From the NCBI GenBank assembly GCA_950295325.1, contig OX485805.1, positions 43,672,758 to 43,736,757 on the forward strand: a stretch of 64,000 bases of DNA. The letters run 5' to 3'. This document shows, piece by piece, positions 36,355-48,226 of the stretch. Below the pieces are notes generated by a model. That model ran no database searches. It had not been told where the DNA came from and worked only from the letters and a program-made list of their open reading frames with translations. Within the stretch, counting starts at the first letter, position 1. Each line of letters begins with the position of its first letter. The stretch is from Polytrichum commune. Its lineage: Eukaryota > Streptophyta > Polytrichopsida > Polytrichales > Polytrichaceae. The position numbers and the translations under genes were made by a program.

Positions 36355-36794
36355 AAGGCAAGCAGGGATATATTGAGTGCTTTATGTACCCGTTGTTAGA
36401 GTATAAATGCCTAGTGATGTATGAGACTTATTGGTTTTTATTGATTGTTTATGTCTTGTTGTACAAAGAACACAAGGGCAGCTTATCCTATAGAGTTCAT
36501 CCCCAACATCAAGTTGCCTTGCGTGGTGCTTTTATTTATTTTGATAAAACTAAAAAATATATCAATGAAATGAAGAATGCTAATGAAAAATCTCAATTTC
36601 AATGAGATTTGTTAGTTCAGTTGAGAAAAATGAAAAAAAATTACTAAGTTTTTTTTATTGAAAATTTTCAATTTTTTTTTTTCATCCACAAATTAATCTA
36701 CAATCATGGATTAAGAGTGTTGCTTAACTTTTTACTTTGACATCTTAATTATGATTTAGTAGGTGAGTTTGTTTTTGAATAAAGAGACAGTAGC

Positions 36795-37584
36795 CTCGGG
36801 GGGTGCATTGTACTAAACATGTACGAGTATACGTGAGTGCACAGGAGGGGTATTGATTTGGACCTTGCCGTATTACGTATACATATGGTATACATGTTAT
36901 AATTTATAGTTACGTACATATATGGAAGGTCTTTAAAAAGTATACAATAATTGTACTTGTATGATATTGTTACTATACTACATATCATAAGTTTTCATAT
37001 TGGATGAAATTAGGATTAACTAGGATTAACGATTTTCGTTAGCAACCTTATAGGGTAGTATGAACCATGTACAAGGTGTCAAGCGAGGTGTCAAGGTAGT
37101 ATCGGGGAAAGAGGCAATATTAGGGTTTTGAAATGATTCGTTCAGCTCAAAATAACAAGGAGATTGGTTTATGTTGGTATCAAAAAGGGGCTAACAACAA
37201 GTGGACATATGATCTTACTGATCATTTGATGGTAAACAATAATTGCATTGGCTACAATGACATATATTGGTGAATCAAATGTTTATGAGTTACATCCGGG
37301 AGATGAAAAAGTTTTCAACGACTTTGCTGATGAAAGCTAGGATATTTTGTTATACATATTATAGGGGTTGATTATTGTTCAAAAGTACTTTTGTATACTT
37401 ATGTTAATGACTATATATGAATGGATGTTTTTTTTGTGTATACATATTGTCACTTGTATATTTATTGTTGCAATTGTATGTGTATTACTTCATTTCACAA
37501 AAAATAACTTGTATATAGGGGGTTTTTAGAGTATGCAGTGAACGCACGTGATTCTAGGTTTTAATGAAAGGTGCACCCCCCGAG
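36795..37584. mobile_element. hAT-like non-autonomous element (candidate)
   Basis: Short inverted ends CTCGGGGGGTGCA and its complement, flanked by 8-bp near-duplicates ACAGTAGC (36787-36794) and ACCGTAGC (37585-37592). An 8-bp duplication fits hAT elements. The interior is AT-rich with no transposase. One mismatch in the duplication and lack of an empty site keep this tentative. Confidence 0.5.
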
Positions 37585-37592
37585 ACCGTAGC

Positions 37593-40153
37593 ACATAACT
37601 CACAAAATTTAATAATTTTTTATAAGTATGTGGAACATTGAATCATGTTTCAAATAAGAATTGGTAATTATTTTTAATATGCAATTGGTAGACAATATGA
37701 TTTTGGGGCGGAATGATAATTACAAAGGCTAAAGCCAATTGAATTAGTGACCTTGTTACTTCCCCCAAGTAATAAATTTTGTGACAAAGATTGTTTGTGG
37801 GTTCCAAACACTTCAAGGTCCATATCTTGGAGACGAATTCACCTGCTCATCTTGACCAAGAACCTATATTTGAATGGCATGTGGCTAAGGGCTCTTGAAA
37901 TGGGCACCAAAACAACATGTCTTCAAAAATACCGGACTACGTGCTCAAAATATGATAACCATTATAGGCTCAAATAATAATCCCCTTTGTTTTTGTTTTT
38001 TTTTGATGAGGTTGTTGAATAACCCTTTAATGAGCACGAGAATCACAGTTTTGATAATGATTAAGATCTTCATGTGGGCTCTGAAAAATTATGAAGAAAG
38101 TGACTTACGGCCTTATTTGGATTTGCGAACCATCTCGTTCTAATTGCATGTTTCTTATCCTAGGAGAGGTGAGCTAGTAAAAATTTAAAAAATTTCTACA
38201 CCCATCTATCTTACATCAATTTGCTCTAGATGACAAAGGACTCTATTTGTCTTTGAAAAATGCTTGAAACCAGTATTTGCAATAACTTCTTAGGCATTTA
38301 CGGGTTATATTACTCCCGAGCCTTGCAAGTTGGGCAATAATCAAACATGACATTATCGGAACAAGGACCCTCCGAGAATGGTACTAGTCTAAATTTTTGC
38401 ACGCAAGTCCATGTTGTTCTCAGAATGAAAAGGCTTGAGGTGAAGTAATAATAAAAATGAGCTTGAGTGCCTCACTCATGTTGACTTTCAGATCAAAAAG
38501 ACTTGTTCCAATTAATGGTGCCAACGTTGACGATAGAAAGCAAGCTCCTGAAATTGGGTAGTCGACTTTCCAGAACTTTAACTGAAGTTAAACAATGATC
38601 GCAATTAATTAGCAGTTATATAGGAAGGCGGAGTTCCTGCCAATGTACGGGGAGTACCAACATTTAGTTACGAGCTAGCCGAAATTTTTTGGAGATTTCA
38701 GAATAAGTTCGAATGTGTGATTCAGATGAGGTATCGCTGTAAAATTGTCAAGGTCGGAAATCAACTGGTTCAAGGGAGAATAGGCCAACAATATGGCCGG
38801 TTGAGGCATCATAGTTCGGGATATTTACCAAGTTAATTTCTTAATTTTAGACAAGTAGCCGAAGGGACTAGGGATAGGGTAAAATTGTTACTAGGGTGAT
38901 ACTAGAGTCATCATTCATAAGGTCAGAACCATGGAGGCTAATTTATGGTTGGTTCCGTTGTCATTAGGCTGATTAGGGTTTTGAGGCTCTAAGCAGCCAG
39001 GGACCCTCTCTCACAAGTATAAGAAGAGTTTGAGCCCCTTGGGTAAAGTACCTCGCTCCTCCATTATGGTTTTTCTCTGTACCCCATTCTTGCTCTAAGC
39101 TTCCGCCTCTGCTCTTGTATTTTCAATTGATGTTTTCAAGCTCCATGTTTGGCTTCAAGCTTAGTGGGTGGTTTCCGATCTTGCACCACTTGTCAATCTC
39201 GTTCAAGGGTACATTGAATTAAGTGCTAAAATGCTAGTTTTTTTTCCATCTTTTCTTTTGGTTTTGCAATTGTGGGTAATAATAGTTATGGTGATTATGG
39301 CCATGTCTTGACAATAGATCGATTGTAGGTCGAGTGATGATGTTTGCGAATGCATGGAGGTTTGAGAAACATTTATGTTAGATTTTCATGTTGGTGGGTT
39401 GTTGAAAGTTGTGGGTGCTTATGTTGGTTTGGGGGATCAAATTCAGTTGTCGGTTGTGAGTGATTCAAGGCCCGCTGGGTTGGAACCAAAAATTTGGAAG
39501 CTATTCTTAGAAGTGCTTGGGAGGGGCTAGATGAGAACTTTGTTAATATCATTGAAGAGGCAATTCCTTTGTGGAAAAATGGAACTAAGTACCGGTTCCT
39601 ATATGCCAACCATTCGCGTTATATGTCTTTTGCAAGTGACGTTTTTGGTTCAATAACTTCAATTATGTTCCCAATTCTAAGGATGTCGATTAGTTTCAAG
39701 GTTGCATGTATTGTTGTACTAACCAACCTCTAAAACATGTATGCACCCTCTTTGGATCCATACATTTTTCAAAGGCTACATTCTTGACCCCAAAATGGTG
39801 GGGGTTTGGCAAGGTTCAACTCCTTCCAAGGATACTTAGGATTTCTTTCAACACAAATTCACTCCCTTAAAAGCATTACACCAATTTTATTTTATATAAA
39901 AAAATCCGACTTAATATACTTTACTTCGGAAATATACCGAAGTAAAATCTAGAAACTAGGAAAATTGCCGAATGGTAAAGGTACATCTCGGAATTTAAAC
40001 GAGAAAAAAAACTGGCTTTCGGTAGCTTCCAAGTGAGTGAAAAATAAATATATATATATATATCCGAACCATTTTATAAAAGGTAGGAAATGTACCGATT
40101 TTAGTATAGAACTCCCCGGACTGTGGTTCCTGCAAATTGCTTTGGAAGTCAGC
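37593..40153. other. Intergenic stretch in unit B
   Basis: About 2.5 kb, moderately AT-rich, with no frame I can tie to a family. The longest frames (about 80 codons, at 37747-37977, 37895-38143 and 39494-39733) have no conserved partner in the other units. A small (AT)n run lies near 40050. Confidence 0.5.
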
Positions 40154-40479
40154 AAGCACTAGAAGGAATGGGGGTCCTTTCTAACATACCCCTATGACAC
40201 GGAGGGCCCCCTGTGTGGGATATTTGCACACACTCGAATTTGGGGCTCAAATTTTGAGCTCCGCGACACATTTTTTACATGTGTGGGAGTTGTGTCACTT
40301 TTGTGTCATACAAAAAGTCCATGAAGGAATGTTCTATAATTAATGCGTTTTATAGATCTTCTAGCTAGATTTAGACCTAGATATAAGTCACCTACTTCAT
40401 TAATTACTAAGATAAGAGAGAGGCAATTACCGCATACAAGTGTATTTTTCATTCATCCGACATCAAAGCATTGTAATAG

Positions 40480-41010
40480 TACTTAGTAAATAATAAACAT
40501 GAAATATTTCAGGGTATATAGTAACCAATATACTATAAACAGTAAATAATAAGACCATGACATAAATATTTAATAATATACTATAAACAGACAATAATAC
40601 TAACATGCCATAAATAGTAAATAATATACAATAAAGAGTAAATAATAATAACATGCCGTAAATAGTATATATTATACTATAAACAGTAAATAATTATAAC
40701 ATGCCGTAAATAATAAACAATATACTATAATATATAAATAAATAATAAAAGACCGTAAATAGTAAATAATAAATTAGTAAATTAAATAATATACTATTAA
40801 AAATTAAAAATAGATAGTAGATCATAAATAGTATGAAGTAAATAATAAATAGTAGACTGTAAATAATAAACCATAGGTAGTAAATTATAAATAATAGACA
40901 ATAAATAGTAAATACTAGACAATAAACAATAAATAGAGGACAGTAAATAGTAGACAGTAAATAATGGACTGTAAATAGTAGACAGTAAATAGTAGAAGTA
41001 GTGAGCGAAT
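40480..41010 (-). repeat. AT-rich minisatellite (taaatagtaga motif)
   Basis: About 530 bp built almost wholly of 9-12 nt variants of taaatagta / cagtaaataata. On the minus strand it gives open frames of Tyr/Ile/Leu-rich residues, which are artefacts of the repeat. It sits inside the 1.35-kb CACTA element. Confidence 0.9.
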
Positions 41011-41063
41011 AGAGGCCCCCATATACAAAAGCTTGAAGCATTCCTCATATATCATGAGAAGTT

Positions 41064-41240
41064 GAGTGGCTTGGTGGCTAAGGCCTCCAAGTGGGAACCA
41101 TGAGGTTGCATGGTTCGAATCCCTTGGCCTTCCGCGCCCTATACTTGGATTTGTAGGTGGTTTGTAACCCCCTAGGGAAGGTGGGTTAGGTTATAAGTGG
41201 CCCTGTTAGGTCTTCAGTGGTAGACACCTACCTTACAAAA
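41064..41240 (+). mobile_element. tRNA-derived SINE
   Basis: The head has an A-box-like TGGCTTGGTGGCTAAGGC and a clear B box, GGTTCGAATCCC (41112-41123), with spacing typical of tRNA-derived promoters, followed by a tRNA-unrelated body. The head resembles the one at 36354. The 3' limit and target duplication are not resolved. It is nested in the CACTA element. Confidence 0.75.
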
Positions 41241-41784
41241 TCATTTTTAATGTGATATGCACTAATTAAACTTTACATAAATTATTCATAATAAAAAAAT
41301 TACCGCTGATCGAGGTCAAAGTCTATACTTGCTAATTAAAACCACGACACGATTCCGACATCTCATGTGTTAAAAATTAGGACTGGTCCAAGATGACACC
41401 TTCTGCACAGTGGCTGCAACTACCCACGACATGTGTCATGGTCCTTGAAAAGTGTTAATTTTGTGTTGTTTTTGTGTGTGAAAGGACCCCCTTTCCTAGT
41501 AGTGAAGTCAACATTCTATAATTTGCAATAAGCTAATCCGAAGAGTGAGATTTTAACACAATGAAATGTTGTAGATCGGTTTTCAGTTCAAAGACTGATT
41601 GATTTGGAAGTGGTTTGGAGCTCAATGTTGCTACTATGATGTGCAATGAATAATAAAAGAAAAGTAATGTCGGGGTTTGGTTTAGGAACCAACGTGAATA
41701 GGAGCCATATATTCCTCTATATTGTGTTCATGTTTGACCAAGCGTCACCGTAAGGGTACTCCCTCCCTCTCAGAAGGCGGGCTT

Positions 41785-43128
41785 CTTTAGTTTCCAAGAA
41801 AAACGCGGTACGTAACATCTAGTGGGGGGGGGGGGTCTATAGGAGGTTGTTTGTTGTCTAACTTCCTTTTGTTTAGTATTAGGTATGTGAGGTATTTAGT
41901 GGCAATTTGGTGTAGATGTTTCACAAGTATTTTGATCTCGTTTTTGGGTGTTTTGAGTTTTTCTAAGTCTTTAATTGGTTGTTCGTGAATAGCCCCTCTA
42001 ACACTTGTTGTGATGGTGATGAGAGGGTTGAATTTGCCAGCCGGCTGATCAAAGTGTTTGTATGAGTTGGTTGTATTTAACGGTTTTTTCACTGTGTGTG
42101 GTATTTGGGAATTTGTCGTGGCAATAGGTGATTTCAATGAACTGTATGACATTTGGTGAGGTTTGGTGTTAGAGGGAGGGGGCTTGGCTGTCTATGGGAG
42201 CACCTAGTGCGCATAGTATGTCCGGATTAAGTCCGGCTAGGCATGTGCATGGTATAGTGGGGCATGTGTATTAGAGTAGCCATTGTGGGACTATGTTGTC
42301 TTGTGGTCTAGAGTTTTGGTTGCTTGCATTTATGAGTGTGTAATATCTCGTGTGTTTATTTAATTGTAGCGTATGTGCGATTTGGTGGACTGCTTTATTA
42401 TGGCGTGCTATACGCAAGCCCTTTATGTGTGGCTTTGAACATGTGAAGAGTAGGTGTGGCCATGTGTCTATGGCATTTGGGGCATAGTGTACAATTTGGG
42501 TTTAGGTATAAGTTAGGCTAGAATATATTTTTATGGTGGTTACCCATATATTGGGCATATCAAAATTTTAGAGTATGTGTGATTTGGGTGTCTGTAGTCC
42601 CGGGGTTTTTCCCAAAGTGATTGGAGAGTTTGTGGTTGATTTGGTCATTGGATGTCTATTTGTCTATGTATGTGAATTTGGATTGGGCCACTCTTAGTTC
42701 TTGGTTTGTGTGTTCCTTGTTGATGTATGTTTGTAGGTTGCGTATAGCACCCGTGTGGGAACCTGTCGGGACCCCATTGAGACAGTCTAGCGTAGTATGG
42801 GCCGTATGTATCCCCGGGGTGTTGGCGGGTTTGTCTAGGAGGGCTCCACCATTTTCTAGTTGATCCGTGATTTCATTGCCTATCATGCCTGTGTGTTCTA
42901 TGAGTTTTTCAATTGTGATTTTTGTGTGTGGACCAAGTTATACGGTTGACTATAGTGGTGATGAATAATTTATCCGGGTGGGTGTGTTGGGATGATGAGT
43001 GTCGTATGTGGTTATGTATTAGGTATATAATATTAGATATATTAGATATATTAGGTATATTCTTACTATACGATCCATTCATCCAAGCAATAATAATCTC
43101 AAATAATTCTTTTTCCATGATTATATAG
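41785..43128 (-). pseudogene. LINE pol fragment (RNase H and C-terminal region), frameshifted
   Basis: Minus-strand coding remnants in several frames: IYLIHNHIRHSSSQHTHPDK (start of the RNase H region, near 43020), IGNEITDQL (42880), a zinc-knuckle-like CTLCP with TWPHLLFTCSKPHIKGLRIA and RHNKAVHQIAHTLQ (about 42500-42380), VPQWLL, then SVRGAIHEQPIKDLEKLKTP and YLILNKRKLDNKQPP (about 41960-41850). This order matches the 3' end of ORF2 in a plant non-LTR retrotransposon family with an RNase H domain. Endonuclease and RT domains are absent, so it is 5'-truncated. Several frameshifts make it inactive. Confidence 0.8.
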
Positions 43129-43500
43129 ATAGATAGTGGTTTAATAGATTTCTGACAATGATCTCCTTGTGCACAAGATTCGAGGTATGTTTTTCCATTT
43201 TCTTTTTACTTCATGTTTATGTTGAGATAGGATGACATTGGATGAAAACATTTTTATAATTGTTTTATGTACTCAAACAAATATTGGATATCGAATACCA
43301 AAATGGGTCTCTTATGGATAAAGTAAATCCATATCTACAGTATATATATATAGACACACAAACTAACTCTTATCCTATACGAATACATTTATGTATGTTA
43401 AATATAAATTAATGGATAAGATTTCCTCAATTTTGCACTCTTTGAATGAAATATGTTATTTATTCATGATAAGATTTCTTCTAGATTATGGCTCTACGGT

Positions 43501-43886
43501 TAACTATATTAAATATGATATTTAATTTCATATGGTATTTAACGTCACTGTGGTAATTTTGCGGATGACACTTCTAATGAATAAGTGAACAAATATGGTC
43601 ATGGATGATGGATGAGTTCATCCATTGGCCAAGACCTTGCCCTCTCTTATCAACAACTTGTGATGAAATATTGTCATAGGTGATTGAAATTTGGATGAAA
43701 AATCACTTGGTAAGTGACAATAATTGCAAGACTATAAATCTATAATCCTCCCACAAAATTTACAAGGAATGACAAATTACGTTGGGTTAACATTTAGTGT
43801 TGGTGACACTATACCGCTGTCCAAAATTAGTATTGAGGAAGACAATTTGAAGTGGTGCCACTAAATATCATATTTAGTGTAGTCGC
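43501..43886. mobile_element. Second MITE of the ACTACACTAAATA family in unit B
   Basis: Left end aactatattaaatatgatat, right end atatcatatttagtgtagt; the interior aligns with 35549-35910. Non-coding. No target duplication found. Confidence 0.65.
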
Positions 43887-43889
43887 CCA

Positions 43890-46870
43890 ATGTAGAATCT
43901 TTTAGCATCCACACTTGCAATGATTGAATTCAACTTGTGGTTGTGAGCCATATAGGATAACTTGCATTTTGCTATATTGTTTATATAATACAAGAAGAAG
44001 TGAAGGTTGGCAATCACGAGGTAAAAATAACTGGGAGTTATTTGCAAAATTCATAAGGTTCACATACCATCCGAAGATCTAGTGCTCCAAAAAAGGTGCA
44101 ATGCACATCAAATCTTTAATACATAACATAAGATTTTACATCTGGATCCTTTTATCTTTATATATTAATTGACATAGTCTCTTTGTGGGCTAGGTATGCC
44201 CTTAACCAATATTTCTCCCACTTGAAGGTTATCAAGTTATTTAGAGTCTTGAAATCCATGAATTTGCTCTTCGTCATTTTGAGAGGAATCACTTGAACTT
44301 TCTCTTTGCATAAAAGTCTACTAAGGTCCATTTTGGTCAACATTACATCTTTAACGAGAGGAGAAATTCTTGCTCCTTTGAATCCAACCCTTATATTTAT
44401 TGTTATTGGTTTTAGGGTTTGTAGAGGTTTAAGCTCACCCATTGAGCCAAATCCTCCTTCCTAATCTTTAGTACTTACATTGACCATTCTCCAAATGTCC
44501 GTATATATTCTAAATGTAGTCTTGAATGGGTTGAAGTAGGAGATGTTAAGGGATTGCAATCCATGTGGGGTGGGTGAGGGAAGACTCAACGTATCAATGC
44601 TAAATTTGTGTGTTTTCTTAAGAACCTTTATAGAGACATGATTTTTATGCCATAAAAAATTAGCAACAGTCTTCTAGAAATTCCAAACTTTTATTTCTTC
44701 TTATGGTATTTAATGAAGTAGTATATTTGCTTGATTTTTTCTGGTCCATATAGTCATTCACTTGCATGGCAATGCATGTTCCATTCTTGCAAAGTGTAAT
44801 GGACATTTGTCTAGGTTATCTTTTCCTTTAAAATTATAGTAATTAGGCATGGTACCACTAGCTACATTTATTGCCACACAAACTTATCTCCATCTTCTTT
44901 TCTTTTTCTTCATTTGAAACAATTGTGCCCTCTTAGTAAGAACACCATTCTCTCCATTCTTATTTGGTTGGGCACCTGTTTCATCATAATTCCATATTTA
45001 CCAAGGTTCGTAGTGATGTTTTTCATGAAATTCCTCCAAGTTTTGTTAAAGTCTAACAACAAAGTTTGGATCAAGAGTTCTCTCTCTATTCATCTTAAGA
45101 TATTCAAATACCTTGATAATCAAAATTTGGATGTCTATGGATGAACCATTTAAGACAAAACTTTCTAGGCATTTCATTTGTAAAAAAATTCAACCTAATT
45201 TGAATTATATCATCAAGTTATTTTTCTTCACTTGATAGCTATTTAGAAGGGTAGTCCAATCTCTCCATTTTTTCCATGTATCTTATGAGCTCTTCTTCTT
45301 GAGCCATAATGAAGACAATTTTAGCACTTACGTTTTTACTTTTGGTTTTCTCATAGTAGGGGCCCTTAAGACTAGTTATAGGTATCCCATATTTCTTGCA
45401 AATTTGCTTGAATTTGTATCTATTGTCGAGGGCAACTATAGTTGATTGTAAAGCATGCTTAGTTCACGAACCATTTTCTTAATTCTTCTTCAACCCTTGC
45501 TTCTTGCAGGCTCTTCCAAACTTGGAAGTTGTGGCATACCACTTGACTCTTGTACACAGGGACATAGGCCGGGGATTCGTGGCACTCATGTATTTTCATT
45601 AGTGAGAGTTCATTCATCTTTGCGGATGAGATGAACCACTTTAGACACTACCTCACATTGTCGGCTCCTTGTCTCAAGGGTTTCAAAAATATCAAGTTTT
45701 AGTAGTTCTAAATGATCCTAGTCTAATCTAATACTCAAGGCAATAATACAAAGGGGATTAGATAAAATAAAAATGCCTCATATAGAAACAAGTGGGTGCA
45801 TCATGCGTTGCCAACCTATGATTACTAGTCCGGTTATTTTTAAGAAATTAATATGGGCGGACATTAAATACCCCCTCACGAACTTTCGGGGTTGCAAATC
45901 CGGGCTAGGGCAACCCTCTAAAGAAATTTCTAAACCTAATAAAAAATTGTTGCCCATCCCGCCCAACTTCGAAAAAAAACATTGCCCTTGCATTCTTGAA
46001 GGCCGCTTGACTGCAAATCCCATATTGAGTGCACTTCACTTCAAGGTCTAAAATCCAATATATATGTGCACTTCCAATTAGTAAATAAGCAATTGACTGG
46101 GATTTCATTCCGGAAGTGAAACCATCAATGAAGCACGTAATTAACTTGGAGGTCAAGAACGTTGCAAAATCCTCATTAACATTGAGGTTATAATTTTGTG
46201 ACTTAAAACTATCTTTGTCATCCTAATGAGAGATTAGTGCAAGTGTTCATAAAAAGACCAAAATGAAACAAATGAATGTAGAATATAAAAATACAACAAT
46301 ATATATATATATATATATATAAATCAATCTTATTTTTTAGGTAATACAATATGAGCTATAAATAAATGGTATGTTATTTGGAATTAGACTTGTGGGACAA
46401 CGTTATGGATGGGGTATACTCAGAAAATCATAAGTTTCTGACTATAGCCTATCTTAAATATTGTAAGATTCTATCCTCATCAAATATTGTATTATCTTTA
46501 AAATCGCATGGTGTATATTAATTATTTTCAAATAAATGTTATATAATAATAATAATAATAATAATAATGAATTTATTTTTGAGTTCACCAATTTACCATA
46601 AGTTGATATATATTATAATGACATATTACAAATGTTCGAGCAATCACACCCGTGCAAAATAAAAGAATTATGAACAAAAAAGGTCTATGACAACACATCA
46701 TAATTATATGTTGCACACGTTGATATCTTGCGATATTTATCAAAATAACCATGCGGAATTCAAAGCCACATCATGGCCTTGGAAACTACTTATGGGAGGT
46801 TAGAAAATAGGCTTAGAGCATCCAATGCCACATCGTTGCCTCTTGCCAACTAATTGATATTTACAAAATA
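43890..46870. other. AT-rich stretch with decayed repeat remnants
   Basis: About 3 kb. 44150-44390 aligns with 63465-63690 (minus-strand KDVML with different frames afterwards, so both copies are decayed). A degenerate minus-strand frame beginning MAQEEELIRYMEKMERLDYP lies near 45308 but breaks after a few dozen codons. 45560-45600 is an inverted copy of 46995-47035 (ggccggggattcgtggcactca). Microsatellites (AT)n at about 46300 and (AAT)n at 46544-46568. No intact gene. Confidence 0.45.
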
Positions 46871-46871
46871 G

Positions 46872-47429
46872 CTAGTAGTTCACAATAGCTATGAGGGAGA
46901 AAATAGGTCTTACATGCCAACTCGGAGGCGTTTCACTAAAGTAAGCTCCATCCGAGCTTCTTGATGGACTCGTCCGATTTTTGTTACCGGACGACTTTAC
47001 TTGAGTGCCACGAATCCCCGGCCTATCCCTCATACTGCAATGAGTAACTTCATCATTGTACTGCCCAACAATCTCTTCTCCTTTGCCACTTGTATATTGT
47101 CCATGATCTAATTTGAAAGCTCTTTGATTATGCATGGCAACTACGGGTGGATCTACTTTCCTCATATGATTGGCGGCACGATTGCCTTGTTCCCAATTAC
47201 CTTTGTCCCAACCAATGCTATGAATTTTGATGTTGTCATTGGATAGCGTTGCAGTGGTCTTCTCTCTCATTCTCTTCGGAAAGTCAACTTGTAGATCCAA
47301 TTGGTGAAGTGGGATGCTCCTCCTACATCCTTTATCACCTGAGTTTGACTCATTATTATTGTTGGCATTTTGGTACCAAGAAGCAAAGGAGATCCAAGGC
47401 ATCTTGTATATAGTTGCAACATCCTTCAT
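46872..47429 (-). CDS. Hypothetical ORF, 185 aa, probably repeat-derived
   Basis: Open for 185 codons: NANNNNESNSGDKG low-complexity start, basic middle, RDRPGIRGTQVKSSGNKNRT near the C-terminus. The GIRGT segment recurs in inverted orientation at about 45560-45600, which suggests a dispersed repeat rather than a host gene. No family recognised. Confidence 0.25.
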   Translation of the reverse strand: MKDVATIYKMPWISFASWYQNANNNNESNSGDKGCRRSIPLHQLDLQVDFPKRMREKTTATLSNDNIKIHSIGWDKGNWEQGNRAANHMRKVDPPVVAMHNQRAFKLDHGQYTSGKGEEIVGQYNDEVTHCSMRDRPGIRGTQVKSSGNKNRTSPSRSSDGAYFSETPPSWHVRPIFSLIAIVNY

Positions 47430-47526
47430 ATCTTGTATATAGTCTTTGTGTGATTCGTCTAGACCATCCCATTCATGACATTGAGATTATTTTTCCTCCT
47501 TATGAATATTTTCGTCACTTTGATTT

Positions 47527-48223
47527 CCATTGTTCTTTATTCCGCTTAGGGAATACCTCTCTCACACTTGGAATTCACATCCATCATCATCCTCATTGGA
47601 TTTGCTCTTTGAGACCCAACAACGTTGCAATTCATTTGTTCTTCTCCATATGCTAGATTGGCACAACAAATGATGATGCTAACCTCTAGTGATGTCCTCC
47701 CAAACATTCTTCAGTGCACCTTACTTGGGGGTTTTAATCATATTTTCTAATATTATTTTATTAAATATTTAACAATTGGATTTAGCTACTTCATGCAAGA
47801 AACAACGAATAACTACCATTGAAGCTCACTAGGAAGTTAATGACCATCGCATGCAAGCATGCATCTGATGGATGCATGGTTGCCGAAATGAGAGATGATC
47901 TAGCATTGGCCTTGTAGCATTGGTCACCACCACCATATTCTTCATTAACCAACCCACAACATGCTCAACCATGCCTCAATTAAGACAATAATCTGCACTC
48001 CATAGGTAGCAAATCGTCCATATTTGCACCTATCAATGCCGATGTTGGACTTGAATACCCACTGTTTTTAATTTTATATTGAATCTTCGAACTTATAGGG
48101 TAGGCTACGTAGGCTGGCGGTCATGGAGTTGTGACGGTGATAGGAGGTTTTACCTAAAATCTGCATCAATTTGAGACCTCTAGGAATCTAGTTTAGGCCC
48201 TTGGTAAATAGTGTATGTGACAA
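47527..48223. other. Start of tandem unit C (matches 18588 onward)
   Basis: Homology to the copy B upstream region begins within a few bases of the point where the CACTA element ends in copy A. No gene seen. Confidence 0.6.
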
Positions 48224-48226
48224 TAA

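Larger units (their letters stand above)
40157..41504. mobile_element. Non-autonomous CACTA element with AAG target duplication
   Basis: The left end is CACTAGAAGGAATGGGGGTC and the right end is the reverse complement of CACTACTAGGAAAGGGGGTC; both continue CTTTC. Direct AAG lies at 40154-40156 and 41505-41507, the 3-bp duplication expected for CACTA. At 1348 bp it is too short for transposase and instead carries an AT-rich minisatellite and a SINE. Its termini differ from those of the 13-kb element, so a different CACTA family mobilised it. Confidence 0.85.

Noticed and set aside
40480-41010. Regularly spaced repeat considered as a CRISPR-like array
   Set aside because: No constant repeat and unique spacers; short variable AT units in a plant nuclear context.
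40694-41048. Tyr/Leu/Ile-rich minus-strand ORFs that look like membrane proteins
   Set aside because: Produced by the taaatagta minisatellite; pure repeat translation.
41064-41135. Possible tRNA gene with GGTTCGAATCCC
   Set aside because: No paired acceptor or anticodon stems; the body continues as a SINE.
44158-44442. 94-aa minus-strand ORF with a homologue at 63.4 kb
   Set aside because: The two DNA copies are read in different frames, so neither is likely to be coding.
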